Assembly: GCA_040398465.1 (NCBI GenBank)
Contig: JBBAUA010000035.1
Coordinates: 1-35,969 of the forward strand
Length of the DNA: 35,969 bases
Direction: 5' to 3'
DNA from: UBA7672 sp040398465
GTDB taxonomy: Bacteria > Pseudomonadota > Alphaproteobacteria > Caulobacterales > Hyphomonadaceae
Part shown: positions 29,187-35,969 of the stretch, piece by piece
How positions within the stretch are numbered: the first letter of the stretch is position 1
Layout of the letters: each line of letters opens with the position of its first letter
Notes under the pieces: generated by a model
What the model was told of the DNA's origin: nothing
Databases searched by the model: none
The model's input: only the letters and a program-made list of their open reading frames with translations
Made by a program: the position numbers and the translations under genes

Positions 29187-30269
29187 TCAGGTCATCCCGG
29201 CGCGCTGCGCGCACGCGTACGCGAATTGCGCCAGCGGCTGGACCCGTCCCTCGTTCTGGGCGGCCGCTGCGTTGGATGCCGTGCCATCGCGCACGCGGCC
29301 GACAATGCCTTGCAGGATGCCGGCGAGGCGGAAGGCGTTGTAGGCGAAATAGAAGTCCAGCGCGGGCAGGCTGTTGCGGCCGGTGAGTTCGCAATAGCGG
29401 GCGACGTACTGGTCCTTGTTCGGGATGCCATAGCCGGGGGTGTCGACCACGCCGGCAATGCTGGGCCGCTGCGGATCAGACGAGGGCATCACCCACGACA
29501 TCAGATGGTAGGTGAAGTCAGCGAGCGGATCTCCCAGCGTGGACAGCTCCCAGTCGAGCACGGCGAGCACGCGTGGTTCGGTTGGGTGGAGCACCATGTT
29601 GTCGATGCGATAGTCGCCATGGACGATCGTCGTCATCTCGCCCGGCGGAATGTTCTTCGGCAGCCACTCGATCAGCTTGTCCATCTCGGGTATCTTCGTG
29701 GTCTCCGACATCTGGTATTGCTTGGTCCAGCGATGGATCTGGCGGGCGATGTAGTCGCCTTCCTTGCCGAAGCCTTCGAGGCCGGCTTGTCTCCAGTCGA
29801 CATTGTGGAGCGAAGCGAACGTCGAGACCTTGGCGTCATAGATCGCAGCACGCTGTTGCGGCGAATAGTCGGGCAGGGTTGCGTCCCAGATGATGCGGCC
29901 TTCGACCATGTCCATCACGTAGAACATCGTGCCGGTGACGCTATCGTCCTCGCAAAGGCCGTAGGGCTTGGCGACGGGGAAACCGAGCGGATAGAGCGCC
30001 GCGATCACGCGATACTCACGATCAACCGCGTGGGCCGAGGGCAACAGCTTGCCCGGGGGTTTGCGGCGCATGACGTATTTCTTGGCCGGCGTGATCAGCT
30101 GGTAAGTCGGATTGGACTGGCCGCCCTTGAACTGTCGGACTTCAAGCGGGCCCCTGTAGCCCTCGACATTGGCTTCCATCCAGGCGGCCAGTTTCGACTC
30201 GTCGAAACGGTGGCTCTCGGCGACTTCCTTGGTGCCGGAGAAGAGGTCCGTCGGGTTTGCGTCGGTCAT
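29187..30269 (-). CDS. Phosphotransferase family protein (APH fold, ACAD10/11-like)
   Basis: A kinase-fold protein of the aminoglycoside-phosphotransferase superfamily, 360 residues. It resembles the stand-alone homologues of the ACAD10/11 kinase domain rather than drug-resistance enzymes. Motifs: FKGGQSNPTYQL (48-59) for nucleotide binding, KKYVMRRKPPG with the ATP Lys, the catalytic HGDYRIDN (217-224) and the metal-binding LDWELSTLGDP (238-248). The start is ATG 30269, with AGGGCAGGAC directly upstream; an earlier in-frame ATG at 30308 has no proper ribosome-binding site. Substrates of this group are poorly known; in animals ACAD11 phosphorylates 4-hydroxy acyl-CoAs. It lies 109 bases downstream of purD on the same strand. 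Confidence 0.88.
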   Translation of the reverse strand: MTDANPTDLFSGTKEVAESHRFDESKLAAWMEANVEGYRGPLEVRQFKGGQSNPTYQLITPAKKYVMRRKPPGKLLPSAHAVDREYRVIAALYPLGFPVAKPYGLCEDDSVTGTMFYVMDMVEGRIIWDATLPDYSPQQRAAIYDAKVSTFASLHNVDWRQAGLEGFGKEGDYIARQIHRWTKQYQMSETTKIPEMDKLIEWLPKNIPPGEMTTIVHGDYRIDNMVLHPTEPRVLAVLDWELSTLGDPLADFTYHLMSWVMPSSDPQRPSIAGVVDTPGYGIPNKDQYVARYCELTGRNSLPALDFYFAYNAFRLAGILQGIVGRVRDGTASNAAAAQNEGRVQPLAQFAYACAQRAGMT

Positions 30270-30328
30270 GTCCTGCCCTGCTGTCGTCGGCCGGTCTGTC
30301 GCCGGCATCCTGTCGAAAGGTCTGATCT

Positions 30329-30357
30329 GCTAAACACCCTTCCGGGCGTGAGGTCGA
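30329..30357 (-). promoter_or_regulatory. Possible promoter of the phosphotransferase gene
   Basis: Reading the minus strand: TCGACC (30352-30357), 17 bases, TTTAGC (30329-30334). Each box differs by one or two bases from the str promoter of this window (TTGACC, TATAGC) and the spacing is ideal. It lies in the 109-base gap after purD, 59 bases before the ATG. Confidence 0.4.
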
Positions 30358-30378
30358 GAGGGTTTGTTCCGTCGAGCG

Positions 30379-31668
30379 CTACTCGTTCCGCGCCAGCGCC
30401 CGCCAGCCGATATCGCGCCTGCAGAAACCGTCCGGCCAGTCGATCATGTCGACTGCCCGGTAGGCCCGCTCGACGGCCTCCTTCAGCGTCGGGCCCGTGG
30501 CCGTGACGTTCAGGACGCGGCCGCCGTTTGCTATGATCTCATCGCCTTTCCGGGCCGTGCCGGCGTGGAAGATCGTGACCCCCTCGGCTTCGCTTGCCTC
30601 CTTCAGGCCGCGGATCACAGCGCCCTTCCTGGGCTCGCCCGGATAGCCTGCGCCAGCCATCACGACGGTGACAGCAGGATCGGAGAAGCGTTCCAGCCTT
30701 TCGCAACCTGCGAGCCCGCCGGTCGCGCAGGCGAGCAGTTGCGGCAGCGGATCCTCTTTCAACCGGGTCATGATCACCTGGCACTCCGGATCGCCGAAGC
30801 GGACATTGTACTCGATCACGCGCGGGCCGTGTTTCGCGTCGATCATCAGGCCGACGAAGAGCACGCCACGATAGGGCCGCCCATCCTTCTTCATCCCCGC
30901 GATCGTGGGAGTCACGATTGCATCCATGACGCGTTGCTGCATGGCAGCGTCGAGGATCGGCGCCGGAGAGTAGGCGCCCATGCCGCCTGTGTTGGGCCCG
31001 GTGTCGCCATCGCCGACACGCTTGTGATCCTGCGCGCCGGCGAGGGCTACGGCCGTGTCGCCGTCACAGAGCGCGAAGAAGCTGGCTTCCTCGCCGTGCA
31101 TGAACTCCTCGATCACCATCGAAGAAGATGCGCTGCCGAACTTGCCGCCGAGCATGGCGTCGATTTCGGCTTCGGCTTCGGCGCGGGTCTCGGCGATGAC
31201 GACGCCTTTGCCCGCTGCGAGGCCGTCAGCCTTCAGGACGTAAGGAGGGCCTTCGAACGTCTCAAGGTAGGCTTTCGCCTCGGCTGCGTGCTCGCTGTTG
31301 AAACGGCGGTAGCGGGCGGTGGGAATGTTGTACCGCGCCATGAAATCCTTCGAGAAGCCCTTGGAGCCTTCGAGCATTGCGGCGCGCGCCGAGGGGCCGA
31401 AAACGGGAATGTCGATTTCACGCAGCCTGTCGGCCAGGCCATGAACCAGCGCCACTTCCGGCCCGACGATGACGAGGTTCGGGCGCTCGATCCGTGCAAG
31501 GTCAACGAGGCCCTCGATATTGTCGGCGGCGACGGCGACGCAGTCGGCGATTTCCGCGATGCCGGGATTGCCGGGGGCGGCCATGATGTGCGTGACGCGG
31601 GGGCTCTGCTTGAGGCGCCAGGCCAGAGCGTGCTCACGGCCGCCGCTGCCCACGATCAGAATCTTCAT
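30379..31668 (-). CDS. purD: Phosphoribosylamine-glycine ligase
   Basis: GAR synthetase, the second step of de novo purine synthesis (phosphoribosylamine plus glycine plus ATP gives GAR). The product is 429 residues. The N-terminal domain starts MKILIVGSGGREHALAW; the ATP-grasp domain has VLKADGLAAGKGV (144-156) and VIEEFMHGEEAS. Next come DHKRVGDGDTGPNTGGMG and the metal-binding NVRFGDPECQ (288-297). The C-terminal domain contains GYPGEPRKG and RVLNVTATGPTL. ATG 31668 is the start because it matches the family N terminus; the frame is open for 23 codons more. It is transcribed divergently from the frameshifted gene at 31736. Confidence 0.97.
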   Translation of the reverse strand: MKILIVGSGGREHALAWRLKQSPRVTHIMAAPGNPGIAEIADCVAVAADNIEGLVDLARIERPNLVIVGPEVALVHGLADRLREIDIPVFGPSARAAMLEGSKGFSKDFMARYNIPTARYRRFNSEHAAEAKAYLETFEGPPYVLKADGLAAGKGVVIAETRAEAEAEIDAMLGGKFGSASSSMVIEEFMHGEEASFFALCDGDTAVALAGAQDHKRVGDGDTGPNTGGMGAYSPAPILDAAMQQRVMDAIVTPTIAGMKKDGRPYRGVLFVGLMIDAKHGPRVIEYNVRFGDPECQVIMTRLKEDPLPQLLACATGGLAGCERLERFSDPAVTVVMAGAGYPGEPRKGAVIRGLKEASEAEGVTIFHAGTARKGDEIIANGGRVLNVTATGPTLKEAVERAYRAVDMIDWPDGFCRRDIGWRALARNE

Positions 31669-31674
31669 GGAGGT

Positions 31675-31704
31675 TTCCCAGGGGCCCAAAACGCGGCTTA
31701 TACT
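31675..31704 (+). promoter_or_regulatory. Possible promoter of the gene at 31736
   Basis: TTCCCA (31675-31680), 18 bases, TATACT (31699-31704) lies 31 bases before ATG 31736. The -10 box is a good match, the -35 box a weak one. The same CTTATA bases read on the minus strand give TATAAG, a possible -10 for purD. Confidence 0.35.
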
Positions 31705-31735
31705 GGCCCGGAACCCGTCACGCCAGCAGGGCGCC

Positions 31736-32226
31736 ATGGCCGCGACAAACGCGTTCTCGCGGGAGACTGACCTGACTGGCGTCTGGTCCGGCGCCTATTG
31801 GTATGGCGCATGCGGCATGCCGACGCCGTTCACGGCGAATATCATCGAGGTGGCGGGAAGCCTGAGCGGGACGACGCTGGAGCCGGCGACATTTGGCTCT
31901 CCGGGCCTGGCGGAACTTTCGGCCGACATAAGCGGGAGCGCGGGGCGCTCAATGTCCGCTTCACCAAGCTCTTTCATTCGCCCGAGGGCGTTCATCGCGA
32001 TCCGATCGCGGGAACTGTGGACAACGCGTTGACTTCGATCGAAGGCGACTTGCGTCTTCCGAGCGGGTTTTCGGGGCGGTTCGTTCTCGTGCGGGCATTG
32101 CGGGGCGTGAAGGCGAAGCGTACGCGGCAATCGGCAGCGGTTGGGATAAACCAACAGGGTATCCGCCGGGAAGGCATACCTGGGCCGTCATTATGCAGAC
32201 ATTTGCCGCTGTCGCCGTGCGGCTGA
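31736..32226 (+). pseudogene. Small conserved hypothetical gene broken by a one-base frameshift
   Basis: From ATG 31736 (AGGG upstream) the frame reads MAATNAFSRETDLTGVWSGA and continues sensibly through FTANIIEVAGSLSGTTLEPA to ADISGS, near 31939. After that the frame turns to nonsense and stops at 32032. The frame one base back carries on as GALNVRFTKLFHSPEGVH, then TVDNALTSIEGD and SGFSGRFVLVRA, up to a stop at 32226. Together the two halves resemble a small alphaproteobacterial family of about 130-150 residues with an LTGVW...Y, IE..G...SG, F.K and SG.F..R pattern; I know no function for it. Restoring one C after 31939 rejoins them. The 3' part beyond about 32100 looks unlike coding sequence, so the end is uncertain. 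Confidence 0.65.
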
Positions 32227-32651
32227 TCGGATTGTGGATTCTCGCAAGCGGGATCACAGGCGTCGCGCTCCTTGTCATGCTGCTTGCGGATGGCGGCTCG
32301 AGGCCTGAAATGTGGGGCGAACTCTGGATGCATCAAGTTACCGCCACGCTCGCGCCGCCGATCGTGGGAGGTTTGCTGATGGCATTCAGCCGGCCCATCG
32401 CGAGAATGATAAGCTGGCAGGCATCGTCGGCTCCGCCCGGTGCGCCGACCGTCGGAGAGTTCACGCGCGTTGGCGTGTTTCTCCTCGGACTGTTCGCCTT
32501 GCTGAATGGCCTGCCATTCGTGATGCAGGCCATGTTCAATGGCATGGAGGTAGGGTTGAACAACTGGCTCACAACCGGCTTTGGGCTTCTCCTCGTCCTG
32601 CTTGCCTCGCCGATCGGCGACCTCCTTCAAAGATTGCGTGGACAAACCTGA
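32193..32651 (+). CDS. Hypothetical four-helix membrane protein
   Basis: 152 residues; not recognised as a named family. Four hydrophobic segments are visible: about residues 4-31 (ending LLVMLLA), 46-64 (VTATLAPPIVGGLLMAFS), 88-112 (FTRVGVFLLGLFALLNGLPF) and 122-143 (GFGLLLVLLASPIGDLL). Short loops and a positive C terminus (QRLRGQT) suggest both ends on the cytoplasmic side. No catalytic residues stand out. The ATG at 32193 has no strong ribosome-binding site and lies within the 3' end of the frameshifted gene. It ends 30 bases before xseA. Confidence 0.65.
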   Translation: MQTFAAVAVRLIGLWILASGITGVALLVMLLADGGSRPEMWGELWMHQVTATLAPPIVGGLLMAFSRPIARMISWQASSAPPGAPTVGEFTRVGVFLLGLFALLNGLPFVMQAMFNGMEVGLNNWLTTGFGLLLVLLASPIGDLLQRLRGQT

Positions 32652-32681
32652 CGCAACAGAATCCGGCGCTATAGTCTTCTC

Positions 32682-34151
32682 ATGGACGATATCACCGAAT
32701 CGCAACCGCAGCCCGGCTCCAACTCGCCGGAGATGACGGTGTCCGAACTCGCCGGCGCGCTGAAGCGCACGGTTGAGGAGAACTACGCGTTTGTCCGGGT
32801 GCGGGGCGAGCTGGGACGGGTGGTGCTGGCGAAGTCGGGGCATCTGTACTTCGACATCAAGGATGAGGGCGCGACGCTCAACACCATCATGTGGAAGGGC
32901 AGCGCGGGGAAGCTGCCGTTCAAGCCCGAGGAAGGGCTTGAGGTGGTGGCCGAGGGGCGGCTGTCGACTTATCCGGGACGCTCTAACTACCAGATGATCG
33001 CTGAGCGGATGCGGCCGGCCGGTGTCGGCGCACTGATGCAGCTGCTCGAGGAGCGGAAGAAGAAGCTGGCGGCGGAGGGACTCTTTGCGCCGGAACGAAA
33101 GCGCCCGCTGCCATTTTTGCCGCGCGTGATCGGCGTGGTGACCAGCCCGACCGGCGCCGTCATCCGCGACATCCTGCATCGCGTGCGCGATCGCTTTCCG
33201 GTGCACGTCATCATCTGGCCGGCGCTGGTGCAGGGCGAGCGGGCTGCTGCTGAGGTGGAGGCGGGCATTCGCGGGTTCAATGCGTGTGAGCCCGGCGGCC
33301 CGATCCCTCGCCCCGATGTGATCATCGTTGCGCGCGGCGGCGGGTCGATCGAGGACCTGTGGCCGTTCAACGAGGAGCGGGTCGTTCGAGCGGCCGCAGA
33401 AAGCGTGATACCGCTGATCTCTGCGGTGGGGCACGAGACGGATACGACGCTGATCGACTACGCATCCGACCGGCGTGCGCCGACGCCGACGGGGGCTGCC
33501 GAGATGGCGCTGCCGGTTCGGGCGGATTTGCTGGCGAGCCTTGCCACGCTCGGTGCGCGGCTGGAACGGCGGACAGTGGCGGGTTTCGAGAAGCGGCGGC
33601 TGGAGTTGCAGTCTGCTGCCGGGCGATTGCCGAAGCCGGATGCGCTGCTGGCGCGGGCGCGGCAGCGGCTTGATCTGGCGTCGGAGCGGTTTGGCGGATC
33701 GTTATCGCGCATGCTTTCGCGCAAGCGGGCGCGGTTCGATCAGGCGAGCGGCGGGCTGAGGCCGGCGACGCTGCTGCGCGAGATTGCCGGACGGCGTGGC
33801 GAGGTGGCGCGTCTGGCTGGTCGGCTGGCGCCCGCGATGGAGCGGCGGCTGCGACGGGCCCAGGATGCCCTGAACCAGCAGGCGCGGGTGCTGCAGTCGG
33901 TGTCGTATGAGCGCGTGCTGGCCCGTGGCTTTGCGCTGGTGACGCGTGCCGATGGCGCGCTGGTGCGAGCGGCGGTGGGCGTTGCCGATGGTGATGCACT
34001 GCGGCTGCGCTTTGCGGACGGCGAGGTGGCGGCGACGGCTGGCGCTTCCGGGCCGGTTGCGCCTCGGCCGGAGTCTGCGCCGGAGCAGCCACAGCGTCCG
34101 CGCATTCGGCGGCGCACGCGCGGCGGGGACGACCAGGGTAACCTCTTCTAG
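32682..34151 (+). CDS. xseA: Exodeoxyribonuclease VII large subunit
   Basis: Catalytic subunit of exonuclease VII, which degrades single-stranded DNA in both directions with XseB. The product is 489 residues. The N-terminal OB fold covers about residues 17-115 (VSELAGALKRTVEENYAFVR, then SGHLYFDIKDEGATLNTIMW). The catalytic domain has VIGVVTSPTGAVIRDIL (149-165), ARGGGSIEDLWPFNEE (217-232) and SAVGHETDTTLIDYASDRRA (247-266). A long Arg/Leu/Ala-rich coiled-coil region follows, then a basic Pro-rich tail. The partner xseB is not in the window. The M28 gene starts 9 bases after the stop. Confidence 0.96.
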   Translation: MDDITESQPQPGSNSPEMTVSELAGALKRTVEENYAFVRVRGELGRVVLAKSGHLYFDIKDEGATLNTIMWKGSAGKLPFKPEEGLEVVAEGRLSTYPGRSNYQMIAERMRPAGVGALMQLLEERKKKLAAEGLFAPERKRPLPFLPRVIGVVTSPTGAVIRDILHRVRDRFPVHVIIWPALVQGERAAAEVEAGIRGFNACEPGGPIPRPDVIIVARGGGSIEDLWPFNEERVVRAAAESVIPLISAVGHETDTTLIDYASDRRAPTPTGAAEMALPVRADLLASLATLGARLERRTVAGFEKRRLELQSAAGRLPKPDALLARARQRLDLASERFGGSLSRMLSRKRARFDQASGGLRPATLLREIAGRRGEVARLAGRLAPAMERRLRRAQDALNQQARVLQSVSYERVLARGFALVTRADGALVRAAVGVADGDALRLRFADGEVAATAGASGPVAPRPESAPEQPQRPRIRRRTRGGDDQGNLF

Positions 34152-34160
34152 GAGACTTCG

Positions 34161-35705
34161 ATGCGTCTGGGCATGCGTTTCGGTTTTGCCGCGCTGGCGC
34201 TGCTGGCGGCTTCCTGTGCGACGGTGCAGGCGCCGCCTGCGGGGACAGATGCCGACACCGTCGCGTGGTGGGGCGTCACGGGCGATCTCTCGAGCGATGC
34301 GATGGAGGGGCGCGATACGGGGTCTGCGGGATATGGCCGTGCAGCAAAGTATGTGGCGGAGCGGTTTGCGAAGGCTGGGCTGAAGCCGGCGGGCGAGAAC
34401 AATACGTGGTTCCAGACGCTGCCATTGCAAGAGGTGCGGGTCGAGAAGGAGGGGACGTCGTTTGGCGTTGTGCGCGTTCAGGGTGGCCGCGTGGACCTTC
34501 GCTTCCTGCATCAGATCACGGTGCGGCCTTCCCGCTTGCTGCCGGCGAGCCTGAATGCGCCGCTGGCGTTTCGGGGTTACTGCTCGGCGAGCGCAATGGG
34601 CGATGTGAAGGGGAAGGTCGTCGTGTGTTTCGGCGCCCGGCGCGCCGGGATGACGACGGGCGGTCAGCGGCTTGAGGCAGCGGCGAAGGCTGGGGCGGTC
34701 GGGATCATCAACGTGGATGATCCGGGTTTCACGATCGAGCCATCGCGCTGGCCCGAGGCTTATGCGCGGTCTGTCGGGTTTCGTGATGCGGCGCCGCCGG
34801 CTTATCCGGAGATGGTCGTGATGCGGCTGAGTGCAAGTGCGCTTGCTGCTGTACTCGAAGGTTCGGGCCAGGACGCGGAAGCGGTTCTGAAGGCGGGTGC
34901 GGCCTCGCAACCTTTGCCGAGCTTCGATGTGCCTGCACGGATGAGCGCGACGTTCGCGACGTCTGCACGCGAACTCCAGTCGGACAATGTGCTGGCGATT
35001 CTGCCGGGGACGGACCCGGTTTTGAAGGATGAGTTTGTGATCGTTTCGGCGCACCTTGATGGCTATGGGTTTGGCGAGCCGGTGAACGGGGACGAGCTCT
35101 ACAATGGCGCGTTTGACGATGCGGCTTATGTGGCGACGCTGATCAGGCTGGCGGAGCAACAGGCGGGGGAGGGGTTCAAGCGGTCGGTTCTGTTTGCGGC
35201 TTATACGGGCGAGGAGAAGGGGCTGCTGGGCTCGAACTGGTTTTCGACGCATCTGACTGTGCCGAAGGAGAAGATTGCGGCGGTTATCAATCTGGATCAG
35301 CTGCGGCCGCTGTTCCCGCTGAAGATCCTGACGATGCATGCGATCGACGACACGACGCTGGCGGGGAATGTGCGGCGGGTGGCGTCTGGCATGGGGATCG
35401 AGATCCGGCCGGACCTGGAGCCGGAGCGCAACCTCAATCAGCGTACGGATCACTGGCCTTTCCTGCGCATCGGCGTGCCGGCAACCAATTTCGTTTTCGG
35501 CTTCGATCCGGGGACCGACGCCGAGGTGCGGTATCGTGAGTGGTACAACTCCCGCTATCACCGCCCGCAGGATGACATGGGCCAGCCGATCGACTGGGGG
35601 GCGGCTCGGGACATGAACACATTCTTCTATCGGCTGGTGGAGGACGTGGCGAACGATCCGGTGCGGCCGAGCTTTGTGGCGGGGAGCCAGTGGGCGCCGC
35701 GATAG
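34161..35705 (+). CDS. M28 family zinc metallopeptidase with PA domain, lipoprotein
   Basis: A second secreted M28 peptidase, 514 residues. The lipobox AASC places the lipidated residue at Cys19. After an N-terminal part (SSDAMEGRDTGSAGY), residues about 110-250 form a protease-associated (PA) insert with DVKGKVVVCFGAR and AGAVGIINVDDPG. The peptidase part has H298 and D300 in SAHLDGYG, D319/D320 in GAFDDAA, E351/E352 in TGEEKGLLGS, D379 in NLDQL and H467 in YHRPQDD, so the zinc site is complete. AGGAG lies 7 bases before ATG 34161. It is spaced 9 bases from xseA and may share its transcript, although the functions are unrelated. It shares the N-terminal D-MEGR-GS motif with the peptidase at 2843. 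Confidence 0.92.
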   Translation: MRLGMRFGFAALALLAASCATVQAPPAGTDADTVAWWGVTGDLSSDAMEGRDTGSAGYGRAAKYVAERFAKAGLKPAGENNTWFQTLPLQEVRVEKEGTSFGVVRVQGGRVDLRFLHQITVRPSRLLPASLNAPLAFRGYCSASAMGDVKGKVVVCFGARRAGMTTGGQRLEAAAKAGAVGIINVDDPGFTIEPSRWPEAYARSVGFRDAAPPAYPEMVVMRLSASALAAVLEGSGQDAEAVLKAGAASQPLPSFDVPARMSATFATSARELQSDNVLAILPGTDPVLKDEFVIVSAHLDGYGFGEPVNGDELYNGAFDDAAYVATLIRLAEQQAGEGFKRSVLFAAYTGEEKGLLGSNWFSTHLTVPKEKIAAVINLDQLRPLFPLKILTMHAIDDTTLAGNVRRVASGMGIEIRPDLEPERNLNQRTDHWPFLRIGVPATNFVFGFDPGTDAEVRYREWYNSRYHRPQDDMGQPIDWGAARDMNTFFYRLVEDVANDPVRPSFVAGSQWAPR

Positions 35706-35735
35706 GCGGCGAGCGGGCTGTTGTTGACAGATGCG

Positions 35736-35781
35736 CGTCCGCGTTCCCGCAGGAGACCTGCAGGGCGCGGACGTTGTGTTT
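35736..35781 (+). terminator. Terminator between convergent genes at the right end
   Basis: CGTCCGCG (35736-35743) pairs with CGCGGACG (35766-35773); inside, CCCGCAGG pairs with CCTGCAGGG with one bulge around an AGA loop. TTGTGTTT follows on the plus strand. It lies 30 bases after the M28 stop and 20 bases beyond the end of the minus-strand gene, so it may serve both, though only the plus side has a T-rich tail. Confidence 0.75.
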
Positions 35782-35792
35782 ATGGGTCGTGA

Positions 35793-35969
35793 CTATGCCG
35801 GTTCGAAGCCCTCGTTCCATGCGGCGAGACGGTCCTCGATCAGCGGCGTGACAAGCTCCATGCCGGTGCGGATGAAGCGCTGGCCGCGGTTGAGCAGGCG
35901 ATGGGAATCCCGCGCATGGATGCCGAACAGGCACGGTTCGTTGGCCCTGGCGTTGCGTGCGGCGATGCG
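35793..35969 (-). CDS. C-terminal part of an unrecognised protein (5' end outside window)
   Basis: The minus strand is open from the window edge to TAG at 35793-35795, giving the last 58 residues of a protein. Visible stretches are NEPCLFGIHARDSHRLLNRG, then QRFIRTGMELVTPLIEDRLA and AWNEGFEPA at the end. The strand-and-helix mix and the codon use look coding, and the stop sits next to a terminator hairpin. I do not recognise the family, and there is too little sequence to assign a function. Confidence 0.6.
   Translation of the reverse strand, partial: RIAARNARANEPCLFGIHARDSHRLLNRGQRFIRTGMELVTPLIEDRLAAWNEGFEPA

Noticed and set aside
28920..31770. Long plus-strand open frames opposite the phosphotransferase and purD
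   Set aside because: The minus-strand genes carry clear HGD...N, DWE and ATP-grasp motifs; the plus frames have none.
33702..35561. 619-codon minus-strand open frame opposite xseA and the second M28 gene
   Set aside because: Arg/His/Pro-rich antisense product; both plus-strand genes have complete active-site motifs.
35724..35752. TTGACA at the right end as a promoter
   Set aside because: No -10 box at suitable spacing, and it runs into the terminator hairpin.

Overview
The window is GC-rich chromosomal DNA of an alphaproteobacterium, most like the Caulobacterales/Hyphomonadaceae group. This is inferred from three things: adk sits between secY and rpsM; rpsD is absent from the rpsM-rpsK-rpoA-rplQ group; and the ribosomal block is followed by a degP/rarA/crcB/rluC/ATP12 neighbourhood familiar from Alphaproteobacteria. 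The two M28 peptidase lipoproteins would suit a Hyphomonas-like aquatic bacterium, but the genus is a guess.

Layout. 1-2713 is the 3' part of rpoC, closed by a clear intrinsic terminator. 2843-3805 is a secreted M28 peptidase lipoprotein lying between rpoC and the str operon. 3875-8315 is the str operon (good sigma70-type promoter, then rpsL, rpsG, fusA, tuf), ended by a GAAA-loop hairpin. 8432-8980 holds two small genes (DUF2945-like and DUF1330-like) that separate tuf from rpsJ. 9046-20665 is the S10-spc run from its own promoter: rpsJ to rplO, then secY and adk. 20730-23271 is an alpha-type operon with its own promoter: rpsM, rpsK, rpoA, rplQ and a strong terminator. 23388-29179 is a forward block: S1C protease, rarA, an S4-less RluA-family gene, crcB, an S4-containing RluC-type gene and an ATP12 chaperone. 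29187-31668 is on the minus strand: an APH-fold phosphotransferase and purD. 31736-35705 is forward again: a frameshifted small gene, a four-helix membrane protein, xseA and a second, PA-domain-containing M28 lipoprotein. The window ends in a minus-strand gene cut by the border.

How the genes work together. The first two thirds is transcription and translation machinery: RNA polymerase beta' and alpha, 24 ribosomal proteins complete in the window, EF-G, EF-Tu, the SecY translocon and adenylate kinase. Tight spacing and overlaps (TAATG, ATGA) point to translational coupling. The str and S10 promoters both have a C-rich stretch directly after the -10 box, as expected for growth-rate or stringent control. 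The following block deals with protein quality control, replication-fork maintenance, RNA pseudouridylation, fluoride export and F1-ATPase assembly.

I found no mobile element, CRISPR array, tRNA, rRNA or defence system. No convincing new multi-gene system is present. The best leads are local: a small gene whose only plausible start is ATT, a cluster of perfect hairpins between rplO and secY, a palindrome filling the spacer of the rpsM promoter together with a hairpin and TTG start in its leader, and a clean one-base frameshift in a small accessory gene. No stretch above 300 bases is without a gene.
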